DNA of 64,000 nt from Clostridia bacterium (GTDB lineage: Bacteria > Bacillota > Clostridia > Oscillospirales > UBA644), in assembly GCA_017621705.1 (NCBI GenBank), contig JAGASR010000002.1, forward strand, positions 109,984-173,983, in the 5' to 3' direction. The notes under the pieces are model-generated. The model did no database searches. It was not told the origin of the DNA and saw nothing but the letters and a program-made list of their open reading frames with translations. The position numbers and the translations under genes are program-made. Shown piece after piece: positions 44,678 to 53,571 of this stretch. Position 1 is the first letter of the stretch. The number at the start of each line of letters is the position of its first letter.

Positions 44678-45751
44678 ATGGACAGAATTTATTTAATTCT
44701 TGAAAACGGCACCGTATTCGAAGGTAAGTCTTTCGGCGCTACCGGCGAAACTATCGGCGAACTCGTTTTCACTACCGGCGTTATCGGCTATACCGAAACT
44801 CTTACCGATCCCTGCAACTGCGGTCAGATCGTCGCTCAGACGTTCCCCCTTATCGGCAACTACGGAATTATTCCCGAAGAAGCAGGCAATTCGTCGCCCA
44901 AACTTAAAGCGTATATCGTTCGTGAATGGTGTGAAGATCCTTCGAATTTCAGATGCGAAGGGGATCTTTTCACCTTTTTGTTAAATAACAATATCATCGG
45001 CATCTGCGGTATCGATACCCGCGCGCTGACAAGAATCATCCGCGAAAACGGCGTTATGAATGCAAAGATCTCCAGAACTCCCGAGTGCGACCTCGAAGAG
45101 ATCAAAAATTATAAGGTCACGGGCGCTGTCGCTGAAACGACCTGCACCGAAAAGACCGTTTACGAAGTTGAAAACGCAGTCGCATCCGTCGTTATGTATG
45201 ACCTCGGTGCAGTCGCAAATTCCGTAAAAGAGCTCAATGATCTCGGCATTAACGTAACAGTCGTTCCCGCATTCACTTCTGCTGAAGACGTTCTTGCGCT
45301 CGCCCCCAACGGAATCATGCTTTCCGAAGGCCCCGGCGATCCTGCGGAAAACACTTCGATCATTGCAGAGGTCAAAAAGCTTATCGAAAGCAATATCCCC
45401 ATGTTCGGCGTAGGCCTCGGTCATCAGATCATCGCTCTTGCGGGCGGCTGTGAGACCTTCAAACTCAAATACGGTCACCGCGGCGCAAACCACCCCGTAA
45501 TGAATACCGAAACAAGCAAGACCCACATCACCGTTCAGAATCACGGTTACGCAGTCTGCTCCGAAAAACTTCCGTCCAATATCAAAATGACATACAGAAA
45601 CCTCAACGACAACACCTGCGCAGGCATTGCTTTTACGGACAAGCCCATCTTCTCCGTTCAGTTCAAGACAGAAACTCTCGCAGGCCCGAACGACACAGGT
45701 TTCCTCTTCAAGATTTTTGCAGAAAATATCAAGAAAGCGATGGTGAGATAA
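44678..45751 (+). CDS. carA: carbamoyl-phosphate synthetase small subunit with degenerate glutaminase triad
   Basis: A 357-residue CarA. The N-terminal domain is typical (LILENGTVFEGKSFGA, VGYTETLTDP-like, CGIDTRALTRIIRENG). The C-terminal class I amidotransferase domain keeps the fold and nearby residues but not the chemistry. The nucleophile elbow reads MFGVGLGHQ with Gly246 in place of Cys. The catalytic His position reads FSVQFKTETLAGP, with Lys330 in place of His; the Glu of the triad (Glu332) remains. It should therefore not hydrolyse glutamine; it may still pair with and shape CarB, with free ammonia as nitrogen source. The stop abuts the carB start (ATG at 45752), so the two are translationally coupled. 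Confidence 0.93.
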   Translation: MDRIYLILENGTVFEGKSFGATGETIGELVFTTGVIGYTETLTDPCNCGQIVAQTFPLIGNYGIIPEEAGNSSPKLKAYIVREWCEDPSNFRCEGDLFTFLLNNNIIGICGIDTRALTRIIRENGVMNAKISRTPECDLEEIKNYKVTGAVAETTCTEKTVYEVENAVASVVMYDLGAVANSVKELNDLGINVTVVPAFTSAEDVLALAPNGIMLSEGPGDPAENTSIIAEVKKLIESNIPMFGVGLGHQIIALAGGCETFKLKYGHRGANHPVMNTETSKTHITVQNHGYAVCSEKLPSNIKMTYRNLNDNTCAGIAFTDKPIFSVQFKTETLAGPNDTGFLFKIFAENIKKAMVR

Positions 45752-48700
45752 ATGCCTCTCGACAGATCAATCAAAAAGACTCTCGTTATCGGTTCCGGTC
45801 CGATAGTTATCGGCCAGGCGGCTGAATTTGACTATGCAGGCACCCAGGCGTGCCGTGCTCTTCGCGAAGAAGGCATAGAAGTTGTTCTCGTAAACTCCAA
45901 CCCCGCAACCATCATGACCGATAAGGAAATGGCGGACAGAATTTATATCGAACCTCTCACCCTTCCCGTTATCAAAAGAATAATCGAAAAAGAACGTCCC
46001 GACTCCCTTCTTTCCACCCTCGGCGGTCAGACGGGTCTTACCCTCTCCATGCAGCTCGCAAAAGAGGGCTTCCTCGATAAAATGGGCGTTCGTCTCCTCG
46101 GCGCAGACCCCGAAACTATCGATAAAGCAGAAGACAGACAGCTCTTTAAAGATACCATGCTCAAGATCGGTCAGCCTTGCATTCCTTCCAAAGTCGTAAC
46201 CGACCTTGCTGCTGCTGTTGAATTCGCAGAAGAGATCGGCTATCCGCTCATCATCCGTCCCGCATTCACCCTCGGCGGCACAGGCGGCGGCATTGCTTAC
46301 GATGAACCTCAGCTCCGTGAGATCGCAACAAACGGTCTCCGTCTTTCTCCGATCACTCAGATCCTCGTTGAAAAATGCGTTTCCGGTTGGAAAGAGATAG
46401 AATTCGAAGTCATCAGAGACAGCGCAGGAAGCGTAATCACCGTCTGCAGCATGGAAAACGTTGACCCTGTCGGCGTTCATACCGGTGACAGTATCGTTGT
46501 CGCTCCCGCTGTAACTCTCGGCACAAAAGAATTCATGATGCTCAAAACCGCGGCTCTCAGCATCGTTAACGAACTTAAAGTAAACGGCGGCTGTAACGTA
46601 CAGTTCGCGCTCAATCCCGACAGCTTCGAATATGCCGTAATCGAAGTTAACCCCCGTGTTTCCCGTTCTTCCGCTCTTGCTTCCAAAGCAACGGGTTACC
46701 CGATCGCAAAAGTTGCGTCCAAGATCGCAGTCGGCTATAACCTCGACGAGATCCCCAACGCAATCACAAAGAAAACTTCCGCTTGCTTCGAACCGTCTAT
46801 CGACTATATCGTCGTTAAACTTCCGAAGTGGCCCTTTGATAAATTTGTTTACGCTAAACGTACCCTCGGCACCCAGATGAAAGCTACCGGCGAAGTTATG
46901 GCTATCGGCACTTCGTTCGAGCAGGCTATCATGAAAGCTGTCCGCGGCGCAGAGATCTCTCTTTCGAGCCTCAACTCGCCCAAGCATGCAGCTCTTCCCG
47001 ATGACGAGATCCGTGCAAGACTTCATAACTGCGATGACGAACGTCTTTTCGTTGTCTTCCAGGCTCTTAAACGCGGCGTTACCGTTGATGAAGTACACGA
47101 TATAACAAAGATCGATAAATGGTTCCTCAATAAATTCCTCAAACTCGCTAAATTCGAAGCTTCTCTTGCAGAAGGTATCGACGAAGATAAATATCTCGAA
47201 GCGAAAAAACTCGGTTATCCCGATGCCGTTATCGAATCTTTCACCGGCAAAAAGGTTGAAAATCACCGCTCCGCAGTCTTCAAGATGGTTGATACCTGCG
47301 CTGCCGAATTCTCCGCAGAAACTCCGTATTTCTATTCTACCTACGATAACGATAACGAAGCTCTTCAGTTCAAGAACGAACATTCTTCCGATAAGAAGAC
47401 CGTAATCGTATTCGGCGCAGGTCCTATCCGTATCGGTCAGGGTATCGAATTCGACTACGCTTCCGTTCACTGCTGCCGTTCGCTCAAACGCCTCGGCTAC
47501 GAAGTTGTAATCGTAAACAACAACCCCGAAACCGTTTCTACTGACTTCGATACCGCAGACCGTCTCTATTTCGAACCGCTCACTCCCGAAGACGTAATGA
47601 ACGTTATCGAAACCGAAAAACCGTTCGGCGCAGTCGTTGCATTCGGCGGTCAGACCGCGATCAAGCTCACCAAATTCCTCGATAAGATGGGTGTTAACAT
47701 TCTCGGTACTCCCGCAGACAGTATCGACGCTGCCGAAGACAGAGAACGTTTCGATGCTCTTCTCGAAAAATACCATATCAAACGTCCTATCGGCGATACC
47801 GTTATGACCACCGAAGAAGCCCTTGCGGTTGCGCAGAAAGTTGGTTATCCCGTTCTCTTGCGTCCTTCTTACGTTCTCGGCGGTCAGAACATGATCATTG
47901 CGTTCAACGAAAGCGATATCCGCGAATATATGCAGATCATTCTCGCGCAGAATATCGAAAACCCCGTTCTTATCGATAAATACCTCATGGGTATCGAGAT
48001 CGAAGTTGACGCGGTTTGCGACGGCGAAGATATCCTCATTCCCGGTATTATGGAGCATATCGAAAGAACCGGTGTTCACTCCGGCGACTCCATTGCCGTA
48101 TATCCTGCATGGAACGTTTCCGATGAACTTACCGAAAAGATCATCTCAGCATCCAAACAGCTCGCAGTTGACCTCAACACAAGAGGCCTTATCAATATCC
48201 AGTATCTTATTTACGATAACGATCTTTACGTTATCGAAGTTAACCCCCGTTCTTCGAGAACCGTTCCGTATATAACGAAAGTTACGGGTGTTCCGATGGT
48301 TGACCTCGCAACAAGAGCAATGCTCGGCGAAAAGCTTAAAGATATGGGCTTCGGCACAGGTCTTTATCCCAATTCTCCGTATGTTGCGGTCAAAGTTCCC
48401 ATCTTCTCCTTTGAAAAACTTACAGACGTTGATAACCATCTCGGTCCCGAAATGAAGAGTACCGGTGAAGTTCTCGGTATTGCGGGAACCATGGAAGAAG
48501 CTCTCTATAAGGGCCTCATCGCGGCAGGCTATAAGATGAAGAAGTCCGGCGGCGTTATGATCACCGTTCGAGACAGCGATAAGCCCGAAGTTGCAGACCT
48601 TGCAAAACGCTACAGCGAACTCGGCTTCTCCATTTACGCAACACGCGGCACCGCAAATATCATCAGTAAGGTAGGTATTCCCGTAACCGTTGTCGATAAG

Positions 48701-49792
48701 ATCCACGAAGGCGACGAAAACACCCTCACTCTTCTCGAAAGCGGCAAGATCAATTACGTTATCTCCACCTCTTCCAAGGGCAGAATTCCCTCCAGAGACA
48801 GCGTTAAGATCAGAAGAAAGACCGTTGAACGTTCTATCCCCTGCCTCACTTCTATCGATACCGCAAACGCTCTCGCGCTCAGCCTCAAGAGTAAATATAC
48901 CGAAGGCTCCGTCGAGCTCGTTGATATCAACAGAATGCGTACCGAACGTACAAAACTTCGCTTCACGAAGATGACAGGCAGCGGTAACGACTATATCTAT
49001 TTCAACTGCTTCGATCAGAAGATCGATAACCCCGAAGGCCTTGCAGTCCGTTATTCCGACAGACATACCGGTATCGGCGGCGACGGCGTTGTTCTTATCT
49101 GCCCGTCCGAAAAAGCTGATGCGAAAGTACGTATGTTCAACAAAGACGGCAGTGAAGGAAAGATGTTCGGCAATGCTATCCGTTGCGTAGGTAAATATCT
49201 CTACGATAACGGCATGATCGGAGATAAGAAAGATATCACCATCGAAACCCTCAGCGGCATTAAGAAACTCCGTCTCTTTATTCATAATAAGGAAGTTGAC
49301 TCTGCCCGTGTCGATATGGGTAAAGCATATCTCCGTCCTTCCGAAATTCCCGTAAACTACAGCGGTGACGAAGTGGTTGACCGTCTCGTCAATATCGGCG
49401 ACGAAAACTACAATATCACCTGCGTCGGTCTCGGAAATCCGCACTGCGTCGTATTCTTAAAGAATGTTGATAAGCTCAATATCGAAAATATCGGTCCGCA
49501 GTTCGAAAATTACGAGAAATTCCCCGAGCGCATCAACACCGAATTCGTTCAGATCATCGATGAGAAAACTCTCAAGATGCGTGTCTGGGAACGCGGATGC
49601 GGTGAAACATGGGCTTGCGGTACGGGCGCTTGCGCTGCAGTTGTTGCCGCTTGCGCAAACGGCTTCTGCCGCAAGGGTGATGAAATTACCGTTAAACTTA
49701 TCGGCGGCGACCTCAAGATCCGATATACCGACGAAGCAATCTTCATGACCGGTAATGCCGACAAGATCTTCGACGGCGAGATCATTATCTAA
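45752..49792 (+). CDS. carB: fusion: carbamoyl-phosphate synthetase large subunit (CarB) + diaminopimelate epimerase (DapF) domain
   Basis: A 1346-residue single frame. Residues 1 to about 1065 are a complete CarB: carboxyphosphate ATP-grasp half (VIGSGPIVIGQAAEFDYAG, PAFTLGGTGGG), oligomerisation region, carbamoyl-phosphate half (VFGAGPIRIGQGIEFDYA, RPSYVLGGQNM), and a C-terminal MGS-like allosteric domain ending near RMRTERT. Residues about 1066-1346 are DapF-like: FTKMTGSGNDYIYFNCF, RHTGIGGDGVVLI, GNPHCVVFLKNVD, WERGCGETWACGTGACAA and MTGNADKIFDGEI. The second catalytic Cys is present (Cys1289), but the first position reads KDGSEGKMFGNAIRC with Phe1139. Codon use is continuous across the join, without a stop or frameshift sign. 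A terminator follows. Confidence 0.95.
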   Translation: MPLDRSIKKTLVIGSGPIVIGQAAEFDYAGTQACRALREEGIEVVLVNSNPATIMTDKEMADRIYIEPLTLPVIKRIIEKERPDSLLSTLGGQTGLTLSMQLAKEGFLDKMGVRLLGADPETIDKAEDRQLFKDTMLKIGQPCIPSKVVTDLAAAVEFAEEIGYPLIIRPAFTLGGTGGGIAYDEPQLREIATNGLRLSPITQILVEKCVSGWKEIEFEVIRDSAGSVITVCSMENVDPVGVHTGDSIVVAPAVTLGTKEFMMLKTAALSIVNELKVNGGCNVQFALNPDSFEYAVIEVNPRVSRSSALASKATGYPIAKVASKIAVGYNLDEIPNAITKKTSACFEPSIDYIVVKLPKWPFDKFVYAKRTLGTQMKATGEVMAIGTSFEQAIMKAVRGAEISLSSLNSPKHAALPDDEIRARLHNCDDERLFVVFQALKRGVTVDEVHDITKIDKWFLNKFLKLAKFEASLAEGIDEDKYLEAKKLGYPDAVIESFTGKKVENHRSAVFKMVDTCAAEFSAETPYFYSTYDNDNEALQFKNEHSSDKKTVIVFGAGPIRIGQGIEFDYASVHCCRSLKRLGYEVVIVNNNPETVSTDFDTADRLYFEPLTPEDVMNVIETEKPFGAVVAFGGQTAIKLTKFLDKMGVNILGTPADSIDAAEDRERFDALLEKYHIKRPIGDTVMTTEEALAVAQKVGYPVLLRPSYVLGGQNMIIAFNESDIREYMQIILAQNIENPVLIDKYLMGIEIEVDAVCDGEDILIPGIMEHIERTGVHSGDSIAVYPAWNVSDELTEKIISASKQLAVDLNTRGLINIQYLIYDNDLYVIEVNPRSSRTVPYITKVTGVPMVDLATRAMLGEKLKDMGFGTGLYPNSPYVAVKVPIFSFEKLTDVDNHLGPEMKSTGEVLGIAGTMEEALYKGLIAAGYKMKKSGGVMITVRDSDKPEVADLAKRYSELGFSIYATRGTANIISKVGIPVTVVDKIHEGDENTLTLLESGKINYVISTSSKGRIPSRDSVKIRRKTVERSIPCLTSIDTANALALSLKSKYTEGSVELVDINRMRTERTKLRFTKMTGSGNDYIYFNCFDQKIDNPEGLAVRYSDRHTGIGGDGVVLICPSEKADAKVRMFNKDGSEGKMFGNAIRCVGKYLYDNGMIGDKKDITIETLSGIKKLRLFIHNKEVDSARVDMGKAYLRPSEIPVNYSGDEVVDRLVNIGDENYNITCVGLGNPHCVVFLKNVDKLNIENIGPQFENYEKFPERINTEFVQIIDEKTLKMRVWERGCGETWACGTGACAAVVAACANGFCRKGDEITVKLIGGDLKIRYTDEAIFMTGNADKIFDGEIII

Positions 49793-49809
49793 ATAATTTA
49801 TATAGTAAA

Positions 49810-49845
49810 AAATACCTGTTCGGTTTTTCCGAGCAGGTATTTCTG
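49810..49845 (+). terminator. carAB terminator
   Basis: AAATACCTGTTCGG, loop TTTTT, CCGAGCAGGTATTT (49810-49842; one T-G pair), followed by CTGCATTTTTT. Confidence 0.88.
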
Positions 49846-49862
49846 CATTTTTTACTTTAACA

Positions 49863-49886
49863 AAAGCCTCTCGAAAGAGAGGCTTT
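49863..49886. terminator. hairpin terminator for the convergent reverse-strand operon
   Basis: AAAGCCTCTC, loop GAAA, GAGAGGCTTT, a perfect 10-bp stem 8 bp beyond the stop of the beta-helix gene; on the reverse strand it is followed by TG and T-rich sequence. Confidence 0.8.
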
Positions 49887-49894
49887 AAATTTAT

Positions 49895-51082
49895 TTAGTC
49901 TGCTTTGTTACCGAGAAAGTCGATCCATTCGGAACCTGTATAGATCAGCTTTTTGTTGAGGTCGGTATCGAAAATTTCCTGACCGATGTTTGCGCTGTAT
50001 TCTCTTCTTTCGATCGAACCGCAGATCTTTTTGTGCGTATTGTTTACTGTTTCAAAATTTACGCCGCTGCCCTTTGCCCAGAATGGGATCTGTGTCGAGT
50101 TCGGTGTGTCGCAACCGTAGTTTGCAACGTAGTCAATATGACCCGCGTAATCGCCGGGGCGTTCTTCTGTTGCATAGAAGCCTTCAAGCTCCATCCATCT
50201 GGGAAAGATCTCAAAGCTCATATTGTAGGAGCTTATGCACTGCTTGAATTTGTTTTTTGCAAATTTCCAAAGATTTGCGTTTGCCTCGTCAATACAACAC
50301 ATCATCGTCATCGGATGTGCGATAACACCGCGGCGGCTTTCGTAATTGTTGAACGTAAAACCGTATCTGCCAAATAATGCGGTACATTTTTCAAGGAACA
50401 AATGCTCGTTTCCTACCGCAAAACCCTGCCCGAAGCCTTCTGCCTGACAGAATTCCCATTTTTCTTCCCACATATTGTTTGAGCCGTATGTTCCCATAAA
50501 CGCAACAAATTCTTCATTCGGAAGAGTTTTCTTGGGATTGAGATATCCCCCTCTTGTTTCGCAGAGACATTTACATCTGCGAATGCCGATAGCTCCCATG
50601 TATCTGCCGTCAAAGCAAACGATCTTTTTTTGATCGTCGGGGACTGTTACATAAAGATCTTTGAATATATGGTGATTGCAGTTATGCTCTGCACATCCGA
50701 ATATAGAGTAGCTTTCGTTTTCGTCTAACTTATCATAACATTCTTTTGTTACGTTTATTACTGTTGATTCCGTTCGCTCTGCACCTGAAATGAGGATGCC
50801 GATATGGTTGAATCTGTTCGATTTTGTTCCGACCATGATCGCCACTTTGCCGTTCGGGTTTCTTTCGGGAAAATCGGAAATATAGTAATTGCCGGGTAAA
50901 AGAACTATTCTTTTGCCTCGTATTTCTCCGCATCTTTCAATATAAACGGAATTTACCGCTTCTTGAATCACGTTCTGGTCGTTTTTACCGTCACAGCGCA
51001 GATGCGCGAGCTCTTTATCCTGTTCTGTCGAATCCACTGCGGCAATAAGAATAACATCGCTCGTTTTTATATTGATATCCAT
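49895..51082 (-). CDS. right-handed beta-helix protein (pectate lyase-like fold)
   Basis: A 395-residue protein without a signal peptide. The N-terminal segment (ILIAAVDSTEQDKELAHL, then CDGKNDQNVIQEAVNSV and GKRIVLLPGNYYISDFP) is the typical first rungs of pectate lyase or tailspike-type beta-helices. Later rungs are seen in HHIFKDLYVTVPD and EHLFLEKCTALFGRYGFTFNN. No catalytic motif for a known lyase or hydrolase was recognised. It may be a carbohydrate-active enzyme or an isomerase-like protein. It starts 13 bp after the alr stop in the same direction and is the last gene of the run. Confidence 0.72.
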   Translation of the reverse strand: MDINIKTSDVILIAAVDSTEQDKELAHLRCDGKNDQNVIQEAVNSVYIERCGEIRGKRIVLLPGNYYISDFPERNPNGKVAIMVGTKSNRFNHIGILISGAERTESTVINVTKECYDKLDENESYSIFGCAEHNCNHHIFKDLYVTVPDDQKKIVCFDGRYMGAIGIRRCKCLCETRGGYLNPKKTLPNEEFVAFMGTYGSNNMWEEKWEFCQAEGFGQGFAVGNEHLFLEKCTALFGRYGFTFNNYESRRGVIAHPMTMMCCIDEANANLWKFAKNKFKQCISSYNMSFEIFPRWMELEGFYATEERPGDYAGHIDYVANYGCDTPNSTQIPFWAKGSGVNFETVNNTHKKICGSIERREYSANIGQEIFDTDLNKKLIYTGSEWIDFLGNKAD

Positions 51083-51095
51083 TTCGGCTCTCCTT

Positions 51096-52211
51096 TTATT
51101 TTAAGTAAACTCTCGGAACACGTTTTCCGATATCGCAGATTATTTCGTAAGGAATAGTGTCGATAGCATCGGACAGTTCGTAAACGCTCTTTCCTTCGCC
51201 GAAAACAGTAACTTCATCTTCTGTTTTTACGTCAAGCCCGGAAACGTCAACCATGCATTGATCCATACATATCCTGCCGATTATCGGCGCTTCTTTGCCG
51301 TTTATCAAAACCTTGAGGCTTTTTGAAAGCGAACGGAACAGACCGTCCGCATATCCGATCGGAAGCGTTGCGATCTTCATATCTTTCGGTGCGATATAAG
51401 TCTGCCCGTAGCTTACGCTGTCGCCTTTTCTGAAGTCGTGAACGAAAGATACGGTCGTTTTAAGCTCCATAACCGGCTTGAGACCGACTGTGTCGGGACG
51501 GTTTGTCGTAATCCCGTAGAGTATCAGACCGGGACGTACCATATCGAGCTTCATTTCGGGGAAATTAAGAATCGCCGCACTGTTTGCCGCATGACGGTAT
51601 CGGAATTTTATGCCTTCTTTTTCAAGAAGGGAGACAAACTCCGTAAATCTTTCAAACTGTATTTTCGTGAACGGTTTTTCGGGCTCGTCGGCAACCGCAA
51701 AATGAGTGAAAATTCCTTCAAATTCAAGGTTTTTTCCTGTGTAAAGTTCCTTGATCTTTTCGGTCGATAATGCCTTTTCTTCCTCATTCTGAACGCTGAA
51801 ACCGAGCCTGTTCATGCCCGTATCGATCTTTATATGTACTTTTATCTTTTTGCCCAGATCTTCCGCCGCCTGTGCAAGCATTTTCCCGTAATCGTAGGAA
51901 AAAACGGTCTGCGTAACATCGTATTTTGCGATCAGATCCATTGAGCGGGGAGGGGTGTAGCCGAGGATAAGTATCGGTTTTTTAATGCCTCCGACTCTGA
52001 TCTGGATCGCTTCGTCAATGTTCGAAACAGCAAAATAATCCGTGTTTTTATCGATGGTTTTCGATATCTCCACGGCTCCGTGCCCGTATCCGTCGGCTTT
52101 GACGACAGACATGATCGCGCAGTCGCCGCCAACGATACTTCTTATTTTATTTATGTTTTCTTCAGCGGCGGTAAGATCGACCGTCGCCCATGTTCTGCGT
52201 GTGTGATTCAT
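51096..52211 (-). CDS. alr: alanine racemase
   Basis: A 371-residue PLP enzyme that makes D-alanine for peptidoglycan. The PLP Lys is in SVVKADGYGHGAV (about residue 39). The opposing catalytic Tyr is in SYGQTYIAPKDMKIATLPIGYADG. The substrate Arg region is YRHAANSAAILN, and ICMDQCMVDVSGL is also conserved. Length is normal. The first 50 bp overlap the end of the upstream lipoprotein gene in another frame, an unusually long overlap. Confidence 0.97.
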   Translation of the reverse strand: MNHTRRTWATVDLTAAEENINKIRSIVGGDCAIMSVVKADGYGHGAVEISKTIDKNTDYFAVSNIDEAIQIRVGGIKKPILILGYTPPRSMDLIAKYDVTQTVFSYDYGKMLAQAAEDLGKKIKVHIKIDTGMNRLGFSVQNEEEKALSTEKIKELYTGKNLEFEGIFTHFAVADEPEKPFTKIQFERFTEFVSLLEKEGIKFRYRHAANSAAILNFPEMKLDMVRPGLILYGITTNRPDTVGLKPVMELKTTVSFVHDFRKGDSVSYGQTYIAPKDMKIATLPIGYADGLFRSLSKSLKVLINGKEAPIIGRICMDQCMVDVSGLDVKTEDEVTVFGEGKSVYELSDAIDTIPYEIICDIGKRVPRVYLK

Positions 52212-52695
52212 TGATTGTATCCCGATAAAGTTCGATTTTTGTGACCGTCAAGGTATATTCATCAAAGAAAAATGCGGTCGGAAGCTCTGTTTTTTTATCT
52301 GTATGTACGGTTATTTTTCTGCCGAGGACGTCTGCCGTAAAAATATAACGGTCATCCTTTTCGGCAATACTGCCGTTTTCGTAATCGCCCGAAAAGAGCT
52401 TTTTAAACAGTTCGGGCAGCATGAAAAGCGAATTTTCGCCGACGTCAGCTTCAACTTCTATACCGTCGCAGGAAATTGTCCCGTTCTCAAAACGGATCGG
52501 AAAGGAGAGATATTTCCCCGTAAATTCGGCATAAGTCTCCGTGACGGTCGCATCGTAGCTGTATTCTCCCGTTATTTTTGCTTCGACGGTAAAGCCTGCC
52601 GCCGTCGGGAAAACAAAATCTTTTTCTTCGCATGACATCAGAAAAACAGTCGCCATACAAAGAAAGATCAGCGGAAAAAACGCTTTTTTATTCAT
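52162..52695 (-). CDS. hypothetical lipoprotein
   Basis: A 177-residue protein with a signal peptide ending in lipobox FLMSC (Cys about 22). The mature part is mostly beta strand with a LolA/LppX-like outlook (alternating strands such as FTVEAKITGEYSYDATVTET, YLSFPIRFENGTI and RKITVHTDKKTELPTAFFF). In Gram-positive genomes small lipoproteins like this sometimes sit next to alr. The last 16 codons overlap the start of alr. GGAG precedes the ATG. Function is unknown. Confidence 0.78.
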   Translation of the reverse strand: MNKKAFFPLIFLCMATVFLMSCEEKDFVFPTAAGFTVEAKITGEYSYDATVTETYAEFTGKYLSFPIRFENGTISCDGIEVEADVGENSLFMLPELFKKLFSGDYENGSIAEKDDRYIFTADVLGRKITVHTDKKTELPTAFFFDEYTLTVTKIELYRDTINESHTQNMGDGRSYRR

Positions 52696-52761
52696 TTTGA
52701 TCCACTCCGAAATAAGAAATAATAATATTTATATTCTCATTTCGGCGGAAATATTACTTTT

Positions 52762-53571
52762 TTATTCGAATCTCTTCAATATTTTAGCCGCCTGCAAGGG
52801 AATCTCGGACGGTAAAAGCCCGTGTTCGGATATCTCCTGCGAAAGCTCGTCTGCGGCTTTTCCGTGAAGCCAGACTGCGATAACGGCGGCGCGTTCGGGG
52901 CTGTATCCTTGCGCTAGAAACGCTCCGATCATGCCTGCAAGAACGTCTCCGCTCCCGCCTTTCGAAAGCCCGGAATTTCCGGTCGTATTTATGTAAATAT
53001 TCCCGTCGGGCGTTGCAATAACTGTCTCATGACCTTTTAAAACGACGACCGAACCAAATTCTTTCGCCGCTTCGGAGGCGACAAGCTCACGGTTTTTATT
53101 GATAAAATCAACGCTTTTTCCTGTCAGACGGGACATTTCCATCGCATGGGGAGTGAGAACTGTCGGACATTTTTTCGTTTTCAGCAATTCTTTGTTTTTC
53201 GAAAGCCAATTTATCGCATCAGCGTCTATGACCGTCGGTTTTTCTTGCTTTAACAGTTTTTTTGCCGCCTTTGCGTTATTTGCGGAACCGCAGCCGACAA
53301 CGAACGCAGTAGCTCTCTCGGAAAGCGAGTGACCGTAAAATACAGGTTCCGCAAGCCTTGCCTGAAGGGTCTTTTTCAGACTTCCTTTCGCCGAAACGTA
53401 AACGAGTCCAACGCCGCAACGGAGCGCACCCGTTATCGCAAGAAAAGGAGCCCCCGTCATGTTCGTTGAACCGCAAAAAAACTGAAGCGCCCCGAAGGTG
53501 CCCTTGTGCGAGTCCTGAGGGCGCTTTTTTATCATTGTTTTTATTAAATTTTCGTCTGCTCTCAGTGCCAT
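52762..53571 (-). CDS. nnrD: ADP/ATP-dependent NAD(P)H-hydrate dehydratase
   Basis: A 269-residue YjeF C-terminal domain-type kinase fold that repairs hydrated NAD(P)H. Family segments are SHKGTFGALQFFCGS, GAPFLAITGALRCGVGLVYV, TVIDADAINWL, VLTPHAMEMSRLTG, VVLKGHETVI, and the nucleotide-binding GNSGLSKGGSGDVLAGMIGA. The N-terminal epimerase domain (NnrE) found fused in many bacteria is absent, so an epimerase must be separate or missing. Its start overlaps the upstream membrane-protein gene by 10 bp. Confidence 0.93.
   Translation of the reverse strand: MALRADENLIKTMIKKRPQDSHKGTFGALQFFCGSTNMTGAPFLAITGALRCGVGLVYVSAKGSLKKTLQARLAEPVFYGHSLSERATAFVVGCGSANNAKAAKKLLKQEKPTVIDADAINWLSKNKELLKTKKCPTVLTPHAMEMSRLTGKSVDFINKNRELVASEAAKEFGSVVVLKGHETVIATPDGNIYINTTGNSGLSKGGSGDVLAGMIGAFLAQGYSPERAAVIAVWLHGKAADELSQEISEHGLLPSEIPLQAAKILKRFE

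Noticed and set aside
45401..45421. Sequence error as the explanation for Gly in place of Cys in CarA
   Set aside because: A single base could explain this one codon, but the catalytic His position is also changed by several bases, so divergence is the simpler reading; read support should still be checked.
45767..49444. Long reverse-strand open frames opposite carB
   Set aside because: Antisense shadow of a highly biased gene; low-complexity composition and no start signals.
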